Shown: positions 1 through 8,132, numbered from the stretch's first letter. The stretch is DNA of 64,000 nt from Glycomyces harbinensis (GCF_900101745.1 NZ_FNAD01000009.1:124001-188000); one strand, 5' to 3'. Translations and numbers: made by a program. Notes: a model not told the origin generated them from the letters alone.

Positions 1-567
1 GTGGTCGACCCGCTCGGCCAGGAGCGCCGCCGTCTCGTCCGGCCCGCCCTGCACGACCGCCACCGCCTCCGGGTCCAGGTACTCCCCGATGAGGCGGCCC
101 AGCACCGCACTGGTCGCGCCCGCGGCCTCGCTCGGCTTCACGACCACCGCGTTCCCGCAGGCCAGCGCCCCCGCCAGCGGCGCGAGCAGCAGCTGCACCG
201 GATAGTTGAACGGCCCGATCACCGTGACCACCCCGAGGGGCTCGCGCAGCGTGTACGCCTTCGCCGGCTGGAGGTGCGGCGGCGTGTAGACCCGCCTGGG
301 CCGCATCCACGACCGCAGGTGCTTGCGCAGCGCCCGCACCTCGGCGGCGACGAAGTCGATCTCGGCCAGGAACGACTCCGGCGCGGCCTTGCCCAGGTCC
401 GCGCGCAGTGCGTCGGCCAGCTCCTCGCCGGCCTCCCTGAGCATCCGGTCGAGGCCCTTGAGCTGCTCGAGGCGCCACGGCAGCGGCTTGGTCCGGCCCG
501 TGTCGAATTGGGCCCGCAGGCGGGCGACGGTCTCGGAGACGGGAGGGGAGTCGTTCACGCTTGCCAT
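1..567 (-). CDS. Aldehyde dehydrogenase family protein, N-terminal part (cut by window start)
   Basis: Oxidises an aldehyde to the acid with NAD(P)+; the substrate is unknown. The first 189 codons are visible, from ATG at 567; the catalytic cysteine lies beyond the window edge. The catalytic-Asn motif PFNYP is at residues 119-123 (N121) and the cofactor-binding VVVKPSE at 141-147 (K144). The start of the protein, without a long N-terminal extension, resembles the short class-3-like (YwdH-type) dehydrogenases of about 450-470 residues. It is divergent from the antiporter gene at 709, with 141 bases between. The family call is secure; the subfamily is inference. Confidence 0.88.
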   Translation of the reverse strand, partial: MASVNDSPPVSETVARLRAQFDTGRTKPLPWRLEQLKGLDRMLREAGEELADALRADLGKAAPESFLAEIDFVAAEVRALRKHLRSWMRPRRVYTPPHLQPAKAYTLREPLGVVTVIGPFNYPVQLLLAPLAGALACGNAVVVKPSEAAGATSAVLGRLIGEYLDPEAVAVVQGGPDETAALLAERVDH

Positions 568-708
568 GCAATGACTCTAGCGAGTTCGGGCCCCGCCCGG
601 CGGCATAGCCGACCGCGAATCCGAACAAGACATAAGGGACAGTACAGGTGTGTCATGGCACATGGCGCGGGTGTGGTCCCGGAGACAATGCGACCACCCC
701 GTGACACG

Positions 709-1815
709 ATGTCGAACATGAAAGTCGCGAAACGATCCCCGCTGTTGTCCTGGACCGTCATCGCACCGATCGTGGGGATCCTCGTCCTCGCCGTGACCTG
801 GGGTCGCGACTCGGGCCCGGCGCTCGTGACGATCGCCGCCGCAGCCCTCGTCGCGACCGTCCTCGCCGCCGTCCACCACGCCGAAGTCGTCGCCCACCGC
901 GTCGGCGAACCCTACGGCTCCCTCGTCCTCGCCGTGGCCGTCACCGTCATCGAAGTCGCCCTGATCCTCACCGTGATGGCCTCCGGCGGCCACGATGCCG
1001 AGACCCTCGCCCGCGACACCGTGTTCGCCGCCGTCATGATCACCACCAACGGCATCATCGGCATCGCCCTCCTCGTGGGCGCCCTCAAGTTCGGCTTCAC
1101 CCACTTCAACCCCGAAGGCTCGGGCGCGGCCCTCGCCACCGTCGCCACCCTCGCCACCCTCGGCCTGGTCCTGCCCACCTTCACCACGAGCACGGCGGGC
1201 CCGGAGTTCTCGACCTCGCAGCTGGTGTTCGCGGCGCTGGCGTCGATCGTGCTGTACGGCCTGTTCGTGTTCACGCAGACCGGCCGCCACCGCGACTTCT
1301 TCCTGCCGGTGACCTCCACCGGAGTGGTGAAGGAGGAGGAGCACGCGGACCCGCCGAGCGGCAGGACCGCGCTGCTGAGCGTCGCGATGCTCATGGTCGC
1401 CCTGGTGGGCGTGGTGGGCCTGGCGAAGGTCGAGTCCCCGGCGATCAAGGCGGGCGTGGACGCGGCGGGCTTCCCCGCCTCGTCCGTGGGCGTGGCGATC
1501 GCGCTGCTGGTGCTGCTGCCCGAGTCGATCGCGGCGGTCCGGGCGGCTTCGCGCGGGCGGGTGCAGACGAGCATCAACCTGGGCTACGGCTCGGCGATGG
1601 CCTCGATCGGCCTGACGATCCCGGCGATCGCGATCGCGTCGTTCTTCATGGACGGGCCGCTGCTGCTGGGTCTGGGCCCGACCCAGATCGTGCTGCTGGG
1701 CCTCACCATCGTGGTGAGCGTCCTGACGGTGGTCCCGGGCCGGGCGACGCGCCTCCAGGGCGGCGTCCACCTGGCGCTGCTGGCGGCCTACCTGTTCCTG
1801 GCGATCAACCCGTAG
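709..1815 (+). CDS. Calcium/proton antiporter, ChaA/CaCA family
   Basis: Integral membrane protein of 368 residues predicted to exchange Ca2+ (or Na+/K+) for H+ across the plasma membrane. About eleven hydrophobic segments are visible. The two family alpha-repeats are recognisable: GEPYGSLVLAVAVTVIEVAL near residues 66-85, with its conserved Glu, and LLPESIAAVRAASRGR in the second half. ATG at 709 (MSNMKVAKR) or ATG at 718 (MKVAKR) could both start it; the open frame reaches further upstream but reads through the divergent dehydrogenase. No antiporter partner or regulator is adjacent; the convergent neighbour is a TauE-type exporter, whose stop lies 3 bases beyond this one. Confidence 0.87.
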   Translation: MSNMKVAKRSPLLSWTVIAPIVGILVLAVTWGRDSGPALVTIAAAALVATVLAAVHHAEVVAHRVGEPYGSLVLAVAVTVIEVALILTVMASGGHDAETLARDTVFAAVMITTNGIIGIALLVGALKFGFTHFNPEGSGAALATVATLATLGLVLPTFTTSTAGPEFSTSQLVFAALASIVLYGLFVFTQTGRHRDFFLPVTSTGVVKEEEHADPPSGRTALLSVAMLMVALVGVVGLAKVESPAIKAGVDAAGFPASSVGVAIALLVLLPESIAAVRAASRGRVQTSINLGYGSAMASIGLTIPAIAIASFFMDGPLLLGLGPTQIVLLGLTIVVSVLTVVPGRATRLQGGVHLALLAAYLFLAINP

Positions 1816-1818
1816 GGC

Positions 1819-2601
1819 TCAGGCGCCCCAGACGTCCCAGCTGAGGCGGGCCAGGAGCGCGAGCACGACGACGACCAGGACGACGCGCACGAACCGGGTG
1901 CCCCGGGCCATGGCGGTGCGGGCGCCGAACCACGCGCCCGCCATGCAGCACAGGCCCAGCGTCAGGCCCAGGAGCCACCAGATGTTGCCCTGGATGCCGA
2001 ACACGACGAGGGCCCCGAAGTTGGTGGCGGCGTTGACGACCTTGGTGTGGGCGGCGGCCACGACGTAGTCGAGGCCGATGATCGTGGTGAAGGCGACGGA
2101 GAGGAAGATGCCGGTGCCGGGGCCGATCATGCCGTCGTAGAAGGCGATGGCGACGCCGCACACGAGCATGACGGCGGCGCCGCGCACCGGGGTCCGCAGC
2201 CTCGGCTGCGGCTCGAGCCCGAGCTGGGGCTTGGCGACGACCAGGACGAGGACGGCCAGGAGCACCGCGATGATGATGGGCTTCAAGGCGCTCGCGGAGA
2301 CCGCGAGCGCGGCCACGGCCCCGCCGCCGGAGCCGACCAGGGCGAGGCCGACGGTGGGCCACAGCAGCCGGTGGTCGAGTTTGATCTTGCGGGCGTAGGT
2401 GATCGCCGAGGTGGCGGTGCCGAAGACCGAGGCCATCTTGTTGGTGCCCAGCATCAGTGCCGGGGGCGCTGTGGGAAAGGCCACCAGCAGCGCGGGAAGC
2501 TGGATCAGGCCGCCGCCGCCGACGACCGCGTCGACCCAGCCTGCGAAGAGTGCCGCGGCGATGAGCAGGGCGAACAGGCCTGGGTCGATGTCGAAGGGCA
2601 C
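1819..2601 (-). CDS. TauE/SafE (TSUP) family membrane exporter
   Basis: Predicted sulfite or organosulfonate exporter in the plasma membrane. The 260 residues form roughly eight transmembrane helices in two related halves. Typical family features are GWVDAVVGGGGLIQLPAL (residues about 21-38), LGTNKMASVFGT (51-62) and HTKVVNAATNFGAL in the second half. Start is GTG at 2601; no Shine-Dalgarno precedes it, but a TAATTT box lies six bases upstream, so the mRNA is probably leaderless. It is convergent with the antiporter gene. The transported substrate cannot be told from the sequence. Confidence 0.88.
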   Translation of the reverse strand: MPFDIDPGLFALLIAAALFAGWVDAVVGGGGLIQLPALLVAFPTAPPALMLGTNKMASVFGTATSAITYARKIKLDHRLLWPTVGLALVGSGGGAVAALAVSASALKPIIIAVLLAVLVLVVAKPQLGLEPQPRLRTPVRGAAVMLVCGVAIAFYDGMIGPGTGIFLSVAFTTIIGLDYVVAAAHTKVVNAATNFGALVVFGIQGNIWWLLGLTLGLCCMAGAWFGARTAMARGTRFVRVVLVVVVLALLARLSWDVWGA

Positions 2602-2607
2602 CAGGCC

Positions 2608-2613
2608 AAATTA
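2608..2613 (-). promoter_or_regulatory. -10 box of a leaderless promoter (TauE gene)
   Basis: On the minus strand TAATTT ends six bases before the GTG start at 2601, and no ribosome binding site is present. This is the arrangement of leaderless transcripts common in Actinomycetota. Confidence 0.5.
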
Positions 2614-2690
2614 CTTGCCGCACGGCCAGTCGACACGCCGATGAGGTGAGGAACACGTGTCGGTGCGTAATCATCTGATATCAACAGGTC

Positions 2691-3290
2691 ATGGACTTGA
2701 CGAAGCCTATGACCCACTTGGTGAAACGCGGCTACGAGTATACGTTCGACCCTGATGAGCAGCAGCGGCGGAACCTGGAGGAGACCCTCGAAGCGGTTCG
2801 GGCCGTTTACAACTGGTCGTTGTCGGTCTTCCAGCGCGAATGGCGCGCGAAGGCGGAGAAGATCTCGTACGCGGACATCTCGGCGCGGTTGACCAAGTGG
2901 AAGAACCTGCCCGCGAACCGGTGGGTCAAGGCCTATTCGTCGGTGCCGCTGCAGCAGATCGCCCGCCAGCTCCACACCGAGTACCACGCGTTCCTCAACG
3001 GGCGCAGCCGCGAGCCGGTGCCCAAGGAGCACGGCGAGCAGGTGCAGCTGGTGTATTCGCGGGCCGGCTACTACCTCAAGGGCCGCGAGGTGAAGCTCGC
3101 GAAGCACAAGGAGCCCTTGGACATCGCGTGGGGACTCGAGCGGCCCAGCCGCGACGACATCACCTCGATCACGGTGCTGCGCGAGGGCGAGGACCGCTGG
3201 AAGCTGTGGATCGTGGCCGAGGAGTTCGTGGAGGTGCCGCGCCAGAAGCCGCCGGAGTGCGGCGAATGCGGACGCGAACTGGACGAGTAG
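2691..3290 (+). CDS. TnpB-related protein lacking the RuvC nuclease domain
   Basis: A 199-residue protein matching only the N-terminal half of IS200/IS605 TnpB (OrfB). Visible are the helix-turn-helix-like start (KRGYEYTFDPDEQQRRNLEE, then RAVYNWSLSVFQREW), the SSVPLQQIARQLHTEYHAFLN block, and the WED-like beta region ending ITSITVLREGEDRWKLWIV. In TnpB the RuvC-I motif (GxDxGI type) comes next; here the protein stops after PPECGECGRELDE, whose CxxCG resembles half of the TnpB zinc ribbon. No RuvC remnant follows, and a strong terminator comes 13 bases later. Codon use matches the neighbours, which suggests a kept, domesticated gene rather than a decaying one. Start ATG 2691 or 2709. A role as an RNA- or DNA-binding regulator is inference. 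Confidence 0.72.
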   Translation: MDLTKPMTHLVKRGYEYTFDPDEQQRRNLEETLEAVRAVYNWSLSVFQREWRAKAEKISYADISARLTKWKNLPANRWVKAYSSVPLQQIARQLHTEYHAFLNGRSREPVPKEHGEQVQLVYSRAGYYLKGREVKLAKHKEPLDIAWGLERPSRDDITSITVLREGEDRWKLWIVAEEFVEVPRQKPPECGECGRELDE

Positions 3291-3302
3291 GCGCACCGAC
3301 GA

Positions 3303-3341
3303 CGGCACCGGCCCCCCGCATGGAGCAGGGGGCCGGTGCCG
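3303..3341. terminator. Strong hairpin after the TnpB-related gene
   Basis: Perfect 14-bp arms at 3303-3316 and 3328-3341 with an 11-base loop, followed by TTT on the plus strand. Confidence 0.75.
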
Positions 3342-3346
3342 TTTCG

Positions 3347-3383
3347 CGCCCGGCCGGGAAGCCCTTCGAATCCCGGCCGGGCG
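3347..3383. terminator. Second hairpin between convergent genes
   Basis: Perfect 13-bp arms at 3347-3359 and 3371-3383 around an 11-base loop; lies between the convergent TnpB-related and catalase genes. Confidence 0.55.
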
Positions 3384-3390
3384 ATCGGCT

Positions 3391-3422
3391 CGCATCGGCG
3401 TCCCGGACAGGGGACCGATGCG
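3391..3422. terminator. Third hairpin, on the catalase side
   Basis: Arms CGCATCGG (3391-3398) and CCGATGCG (3415-3422), partly extended inward; probably terminates the catalase transcript coming from the right. Confidence 0.5.
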
Positions 3423-3486
3423 GGCCGCGGGCGCGGCGCCGACCCTGGCGGCTTCTATCTTCGGGTCGGCGCCGCGCCTCGTGGTC

Positions 3487-4959
3487 CTACTTCGCGCGCA
3501 GTTCGGCGACGGCGACCGTGAGCCTCTTGCCGTAGTCCTCGTCGGCCCTCGCGAAGTTCGCGATGGCGCGCTGGGCGATGTCCTCGCGGCTGACCTTGGC
3601 GATGAACCCGGCCAGGTTCGCGATGAGGCGCTCCTTCTCGGGCTCGGTCATGAGGTTGTAGAGGTACCCGGCCTGGACGAAGTCGTTGTCCTCGGCGTGC
3701 TTGGGGGTCTCCCACTCGCCGGTCGGGCCGTTGACCTGGACGGGCGCCCACAGCGGCCGGCCGGTCTCGTTCGGGCCGCCGAAGGAGTTCGGCTCGTAGT
3801 TCTTCTGCCCGCCGTGGCGGCCGTCGTAGTAGTAGCCGTCGCGGTTGCCGTTGCGCGCCTCGGTGGCGTGCGGGCGGTTGACCGGCAGGTGGTCGGCGTT
3901 GGCGCCGACGCGGTAGCGGTGCGCGTCGCCGTAGGCGAACAGGCGGCCCTGGAGCATCTTGTCGGGGCTCGGCCCGATGCCCGGCACGAAGTGCGCGGGG
4001 GAGAAGATCGACTGCTCGACCTCCGCGAAGATGTTCTCCGGGTTGCGGTTGAGCTCGAGCTTGCCGATGGTGATGCGCGGGTAGTCCGCGTTCAGCCACA
4101 CCTTCGTGAGGTCGAACGGGTTGAACCGGTAGCTCGCGGCCTCGGCGGCGGGCATGATCTGCACCTGCACGGTCCAGGAGGGGAACTCGCCGCGCTCGAT
4201 GGACTCGCGCAGGTCCCGCTGGTGCGAGTCGGGGTCGGCGCCGGCGAGGACGTCGGCCTCCTCGGAGGTGAGGGTCTTGATGCCCTGGTCGGTCTTGAAG
4301 TGGTACTTGACCCAGAACTGCTCGCCGGCCTCGTTGACCCACTGGTAGGTGTGGGAGCCGAAGCCGTCCATGTGGCGGTAGGACGCCGGGATGCCCCGGT
4401 CGCCGAACAGCCAGGTGACCTGGTGGGTCGACTCGGGGGACAGGCCCCAGAAGTCCCACACGTTGTCGGCCTCCTGCGAACCGGAGTACGGGTCGCGCTT
4501 CTGGGTGTGGATGAAGTCGGGGAACTTGATCGCGTCGCGGATGAAGAACACCGGGGTGTTGTTCCCGACGAGGTCGTAGTTGCCGTCCTCGGTGTAGAAC
4601 TTGAGCGCGAAGCCGCGGGGGTCGCGCACCGCGTCGGCCGCGCCGAGGTTGCCCGCGACCGTGGAGAAGCGCAGGAACGTCTCGGTCTCCTTGCCCACCT
4701 GGGACAGGAAGTCCGCCCGCGTGTACTTCGTGACGTCGGCGGTCACGGTGAAGGTGCCGTAGGCGCCGGCGCCGCGCGCGTGGACCACGCGCTCGGGGAT
4801 GCGCTCGCGGTTGAAGTGCGCCAGCTTCTCCAGCAGCACCTGGTCCTGCACCAGCAGGGGCCCGCCCACGCCGGCGGCCTCGCTCTGGTTGTTGTTCGAG
4901 ATCGGCGCGCCGGACTCGGTGGTCAGCGGCCCAGCAGTGTTGTCGAACTGCTCGCTCAT
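3487..4959 (-). CDS. katA: Monofunctional heme catalase (small-subunit, clade 3 type)
   Basis: Cytoplasmic enzyme converting hydrogen peroxide to water and oxygen; 490 residues, the usual length for small-subunit catalases. The distal His is H60 in the motif [12 protein letters not shown], the catalytic Asn is N133 in [10 protein letters not shown], and the proximal heme-ligand region is [14 protein letters not shown] in the second half. Start ATG 4959. It is divergent from the Fur-family regulator at 5141, and the 181-base gap carries a perfect TTAGAC-N3-GTCTAA operator candidate, so peroxide-responsive repression by the neighbour is likely. It is the main peroxide defence gene seen here. 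Confidence 0.97.
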   Translation of the reverse strand: MSEQFDNTAGPLTTESGAPISNNNQSEAAGVGGPLLVQDQVLLEKLAHFNRERIPERVVHARGAGAYGTFTVTADVTKYTRADFLSQVGKETETFLRFSTVAGNLGAADAVRDPRGFALKFYTEDGNYDLVGNNTPVFFIRDAIKFPDFIHTQKRDPYSGSQEADNVWDFWGLSPESTHQVTWLFGDRGIPASYRHMDGFGSHTYQWVNEAGEQFWVKYHFKTDQGIKTLTSEEADVLAGADPDSHQRDLRESIERGEFPSWTVQVQIMPAAEAASYRFNPFDLTKVWLNADYPRITIGKLELNRNPENIFAEVEQSIFSPAHFVPGIGPSPDKMLQGRLFAYGDAHRYRVGANADHLPVNRPHATEARNGNRDGYYYDGRHGGQKNYEPNSFGGPNETGRPLWAPVQVNGPTGEWETPKHAEDNDFVQAGYLYNLMTEPEKERLIANLAGFIAKVSREDIAQRAIANFARADEDYGKRLTVAVAELRAK

Positions 4960-5039
4960 GAATCGGCCCTCTCTAGCGTGTCACCGGCTCCCGCGGCGCG
5001 ACCGCTCGCGGAATCCTTGGCTTTCGACAGAATCCTAGC

Positions 5040-5054
5040 TTAGACTATGTCTAA
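5040..5054. promoter_or_regulatory. Fur/PerR-type operator between katA and fur gene
   Basis: Perfect inverted repeat TTAGACTATGTCTAA in the divergent intergenic region, about 80 bases from the catalase start. AT-rich dyads of this sort are bound by Fur/PerR proteins; the regulator encoded next door is the obvious candidate. Confidence 0.65.
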
Positions 5055-5076
5055 ACAAAGAACCAGTCCCGAGTAA

Positions 5077-5118
5077 GTGGTACCACAGTGTTTAGCCTGC
5101 TAGAGTGGTATTTCACTC
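5077..5118. promoter_or_regulatory. Two further dyads in the katA-fur promoter region
   Basis: GTGGTACCAC (5077-5086) is a perfect palindrome and GAGTG-N6-CACTC (5103-5118) an inverted repeat, both just upstream of the Fur-family start at 5141. They may be additional operator sites; function not shown. Confidence 0.35.
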
Positions 5119-5140
5119 CCCGACCGCGTGAGAGACCTGC

Positions 5141-5557
5141 ATGAGCGACCTCGTTACCCGCCTTCGCCGCCACAACTGGCGCATCACCCCGCAGCGGCGG
5201 GTCATCGCCGAGACCCTCGACGGCTCCCACGTGCACTACACCGCCGAAGAGATCCTCGAGCGCGCGTGCGAGCAGATGCCCGAACTCTCCCGCGCCACCG
5301 TCTACAACACCCTCAACGAGATGGTCGCCCTCGGCGAAGTGCTCGAACTGGCCCTCGACGGGCGCTCGAAGCGCTACGACCCCAACGCCGACCACGAGCA
5401 CCACCACCTCATCTGCGAGGGCTGCGGCCTCATGAAGGACGTCCACGCCCTCGCCGACCCCGTCGACTGGCTCCCCGGCGACGAGCGCCACGGCTTCACC
5501 GTCACCCGCGCCTCCGTCACCTACCGGGGCCTGTGCCCCGAATGCCGGGCCGCATAG
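5141..5557 (+). CDS. Fur-family transcriptional regulator (PerR/FurA-like)
   Basis: 138-residue metal-dependent repressor. The N-terminal winged helix includes RITPQRRVIAETL and the recognition helix region LSRATVYNTLNEM (residues about 49-61). The C-terminal dimerisation domain holds metal ligands in the DHEHHHLICEGCG segment (about residues 87-99), and CPECR near the end supplies the second half of the structural Cys4 zinc site. Start ATG 5141. Divergence from the catalase gene and the shared operator point to a peroxide sensor (PerR/FurA) rather than a general iron regulator, but sequence alone does not separate them. Confidence 0.9.
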   Translation: MSDLVTRLRRHNWRITPQRRVIAETLDGSHVHYTAEEILERACEQMPELSRATVYNTLNEMVALGEVLELALDGRSKRYDPNADHEHHHLICEGCGLMKDVHALADPVDWLPGDERHGFTVTRASVTYRGLCPECRAA

Positions 5558-5672
5558 CCCCCACCGTCCACTGCGGACGCCACCGATCGCGCTCCGGGCC
5601 CGCCGCGCCGCCGATGCGCTGACACGCGGGCACGAATAGTGATGAGCCCTTCCACTCCCTCGGACCCGTCGG

Positions 5673-5678
5673 TAGGCT
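5673..5678 (+). promoter_or_regulatory. -10 box of a leaderless promoter (nhaA)
   Basis: TAGGCT ends seven bases before ATG 5686, with no Shine-Dalgarno sequence. Confidence 0.45.
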
Positions 5679-5685
5679 CACGCGC

Positions 5686-7578
5686 ATGACGCAGTCGAAG
5701 GAACCCTGGAAGTCACCCATCTGGCGCTCCGAGCCGGCGTTCCTCTACTCGCGACGTTCCCTCGCCCGCTACGTCGGCCGCCCCGCCGCCGAGTTCCTCA
5801 AGATCGAACCGGCCGCCGGCGTCGTCCTCGTCATCTGCGCGGTCCTGGCGATGCTCTGGGCCAACTCCCCCTGGGCCGCCTCGTACGAGACCGTCTGGGG
5901 CCTCGACATCACCTTCCAGTTCGGCGACTTCACGCTCCACCACACCCTCAAGGACTGGATCAACGACGGCCTCATGGCCGTCTTCTTCTTCGTCGTCGGC
6001 GTGGAGATCAAGAGCGAGATCGTCACCGGCGAACTGCGGCGCCTGCGCAACGCCCTGCCCCCCATCGCCGCCGCGCTCGGCGGCATGATCGTCCCCGCCC
6101 TCATCTACACCGCCTTCAACGCAGGCGGCCCGGGCGCCGCCGGCTGGGGCATCCCCATGGCCACCGACATCGCCTTCGCCGTCGGCGTCCTCGCCCTCTT
6201 CGGCTCCCGCATCCCCTCGGCCGCAAGGATCTTCCTCCTCACGCTCGCCATCGTCGACGACCTGGGCGCGATCGCCGTCATCGCCGTCTTCTACACCGAC
6301 GACCTCTCGATGCCCTGGCTCGGCGCCGCCGCGGCCCTCATCGCGCTCGCGGTCGCCATGCGCCTGCTGCACGTGTGGTCGACGCCGGTCTACCTCGTCA
6401 TCGGCGTCGCCCTCTGGCTCGCCATGCTCGAATCGGGCGTCCACGCCACCATCGCGGGCGTCGTCATGGGCCTCATCATCTCCGCCCGGCCCCTCCTCGA
6501 CCCCGAAGTGGCCCATGCGGAGGCGCAGGAGCTCGCCCAGGACGGCCTCACCGTCGAGGAGACCGAGCGCCTCGTCAAGCTCACCCGCGACGCCCAGCCG
6601 CCCGCCGACCGCGTCCAGCTGCGCCTGCACTACTTCTCCTCGTTCGTGGTGCTGCCGCTGTTCGCGCTCGCCAACGCCGGGGTCGCCCTCAGCGCCGACC
6701 TGTTCACCGCCGCCATGGGCTCGGCGGTGACCCTCGGGATCGTCCTCGGCCTGGTCCTGGGCAAGGTCACCGGCATCACCGCCGCCACGTGGCTCGTCGT
6801 CAGGCTCGGGATCGGGCGGATGCCGCGCGGCACGAGCTGGCCGCTGCTGGGCGCCATCGGCATGGTCGCCGGCATCGGGTTCACGGTGGCGCTGTTCATC
6901 ACCGAGCTGGCCTTCCGCGGCGGCGACGCCGCCCTGCTCACCGACGAGGGCAAGATCGGCGTCCTGTGCGCCTCGCTCCTCGCCGCGCTCCTCGGCGCCC
7001 TGGCCGTGCACCTCACGGCCCCCCGAAGGCCGCGGGGCGGCGACGGGGACGAGGGGGAGGATGAGGACTCCGGGGAGGATGAGCAGGCGCCAAAGGGCGC
7101 CGCGCATGCGGGGTTAGGCTTGGCTGACTGCTTTCACGAGCGACTCGATCTTAGAGTGAGGACAGCGCAATTGGCTCCGCAGAATCTCATGTCCCAACCG
7201 CCGGCGACCACGCTGCCGGACGATGCCGAGGCCAGGAAGTACCTCGACGAGCACACACCCGAGGACACCGTCCGCCACTACCCGTGGTTCTGCGCGGCGT
7301 GGGCCCGGCTGGCGAAGAACGCCCTGGAGTCGGGCGACGACGTGACCGCCTACGCCTTCGCCCGCACCGGTTACCACCGCGGGCTCGACCAGCTGCGACG
7401 CAGCGGCTGGAAGGGGCACGGCCCCATTCCCTGGGAGCACAAACCGAACCGCGGCTTCCTCAAGTCGCTCCACCAGCTCTCGCGCTCGGCCGCGGCCATC
7501 GGCGAGGCGGACGAGGCCGCCCGCTGCGCGCAGTTCCTGCGCGACTCGGACCCGGCGGCGGCCGACGCCCTGACCTGA
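5686..7578 (+). CDS. nhaA: Na+/H+ antiporter NhaA, open in frame into a DUF3151 protein
   Basis: The first ~445 residues are NhaA, exporting Na+ in exchange for H+. Typical motifs: PMATDIAFAVGVLALFGSR, LTLAIVDDLGAIAVIA with the paired Asp of the ion site, FFFVVGVEIKSE, and GIGFTVALFITELAF near the end. A charged acidic tail (about residues 446-472) then continues, with no stop codon, through a segment that looks like translated spacer (ADCFHERLDLRV) into a complete DUF3151 domain from about residue 503, total 630 residues. Other NhaA proteins end after the acidic tail. Either this is a genuine fusion or the nhaA stop has been lost; both neighbouring frames do contain stops near 7062 and 7114, so a recent indel is also possible. 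Confidence 0.85.
   Translation: MTQSKEPWKSPIWRSEPAFLYSRRSLARYVGRPAAEFLKIEPAAGVVLVICAVLAMLWANSPWAASYETVWGLDITFQFGDFTLHHTLKDWINDGLMAVFFFVVGVEIKSEIVTGELRRLRNALPPIAAALGGMIVPALIYTAFNAGGPGAAGWGIPMATDIAFAVGVLALFGSRIPSAARIFLLTLAIVDDLGAIAVIAVFYTDDLSMPWLGAAAALIALAVAMRLLHVWSTPVYLVIGVALWLAMLESGVHATIAGVVMGLIISARPLLDPEVAHAEAQELAQDGLTVEETERLVKLTRDAQPPADRVQLRLHYFSSFVVLPLFALANAGVALSADLFTAAMGSAVTLGIVLGLVLGKVTGITAATWLVVRLGIGRMPRGTSWPLLGAIGMVAGIGFTVALFITELAFRGGDAALLTDEGKIGVLCASLLAALLGALAVHLTAPRRPRGGDGDEGEDEDSGEDEQAPKGAAHAGLGLADCFHERLDLRVRTAQLAPQNLMSQPPATTLPDDAEARKYLDEHTPEDTVRHYPWFCAAWARLAKNALESGDDVTAYAFARTGYHRGLDQLRRSGWKGHGPIPWEHKPNRGFLKSLHQLSRSAAAIGEADEAARCAQFLRDSDPAAADALT
7171..7578 (+). CDS. DUF3151 protein, probable independent start inside the nhaA frame
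   Basis: The actinobacterial DUF3151 family is about 130-140 residues and of unknown function. TTG at 7171, eight bases after AGTGAGGA, would give a 135-residue protein beginning MAPQNLMSQPPATTLPDD, which fits the family pattern (NL..PP.T.LPD) well. The core AYAFARTGYHRGLDQLRR, GWKGHGPIPWEHKPNRGFL and CAQFLRDSDP are diagnostic. It lies in the same frame as nhaA, so it may be made both alone and as the antiporter tail. An alternative start is ATG 7189. A terminator follows at 7590. Confidence 0.7.
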   Translation: MAPQNLMSQPPATTLPDDAEARKYLDEHTPEDTVRHYPWFCAAWARLAKNALESGDDVTAYAFARTGYHRGLDQLRRSGWKGHGPIPWEHKPNRGFLKSLHQLSRSAAAIGEADEAARCAQFLRDSDPAAADALT

Positions 7579-7589
7579 TCCGCGCAGCG

Positions 7590-7623
7590 AAGCGGCCGGG
7601 GAGCCCACGCTCTCCGGCCGCTT
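7590..7623. terminator. Bidirectional terminator between DUF3151 and Rieske genes
   Basis: Arms 7590-7603 and 7610-7623 (AAGCGGCCGG paired with CCGGCCGCTT, one mismatch further in) between convergent genes. Confidence 0.7.
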
Positions 7624-7637
7624 CCGCGCATCCGGCC

Positions 7638-8132
7638 TCAGGCCAGGAAGATCTGGCCGTCCTCCACGGTGATCTCCACCGCGGACAGGTTGACCTCGGC
7701 CGGGCCCTGCTCCAGCTCACCGTCGATGGTCCAGGTCGAGCCGTGGTTGGGGCAGACGATGTTGCCGTCCGCGTCGGGGGCTTCGACGATGGTGCCCATG
7801 TGGGGGCAGACCGCCGAGAAGGCGAGGAACTCGTCCGCGGTCGGCTGGACGATCACGGTCTCGTCGACGACGAGGCCGCCGCCCTCGGGGACGTCCTCGG
7901 TCGTCGCGATCCCGGTGCCGGCGCCCGAATCGGCCCCCTCGCTGGTGGCGCCGTCGGTCGCACCGGCCGACGACTCCGCGTCGGAGTCGGAGGGGGACTC
8001 GGCGGTGCCGCAGGCGGCGAGCGCGCCCGCCGCCCCGAGCCCGGCGAGCCCGCACATGACGCCCCGCCGCGAGGCGTTGCCCTTCGCGAGCGCTTCCCGG
8101 GCCAGATCGGCCCCGACTCTGGTGTCGGTCAT
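7638..8132 (-). CDS. Rieske [2Fe-2S] protein, exported by Tat as a probable lipoprotein
   Basis: 164-residue electron-transfer protein. The N-terminus has a twin-arginine signal (ASRRGVMCGLAGLGAAGALA) and a lipobox LAAC, so it is probably anchored outside the membrane. A Ser/Asp/Gly/Thr-rich linker of about 50 residues precedes the Rieske fold. The cluster ligands are in CPHMG and CPNHGSTW, giving Cys/His pairs in the correct C-x-H...C-x-x-H pattern. It is a small stand-alone member, not the large QcrA subunit. No redox partner gene is next to it. Start ATG 8132. Confidence 0.9.
   Translation of the reverse strand: MTDTRVGADLAREALAKGNASRRGVMCGLAGLGAAGALAACGTAESPSDSDAESSAGATDGATSEGADSGAGTGIATTEDVPEGGGLVVDETVIVQPTADEFLAFSAVCPHMGTIVEAPDADGNIVCPNHGSTWTIDGELEQGPAEVNLSAVEITVEDGQIFLA

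Noticed and set aside
577..1770. Long minus-strand open frame opposite the Ca2+/H+ antiporter gene
   Set aside because: Arg/Asp/His/Gly-rich low-complexity translation typical of the reverse strand of a GC-rich gene; no domain.
2691..3290. Complete IS200/IS605 insertion sequence
   Set aside because: No TnpA, no RuvC domain, no left or right end hairpins or target duplication; only an N-terminal TnpB-like gene.
3418..5043. 541-codon plus-strand frame opposite katA
   Set aside because: Translation is Val/Gly/Leu/Arg-rich without domains; katA on the other strand is unmistakable.
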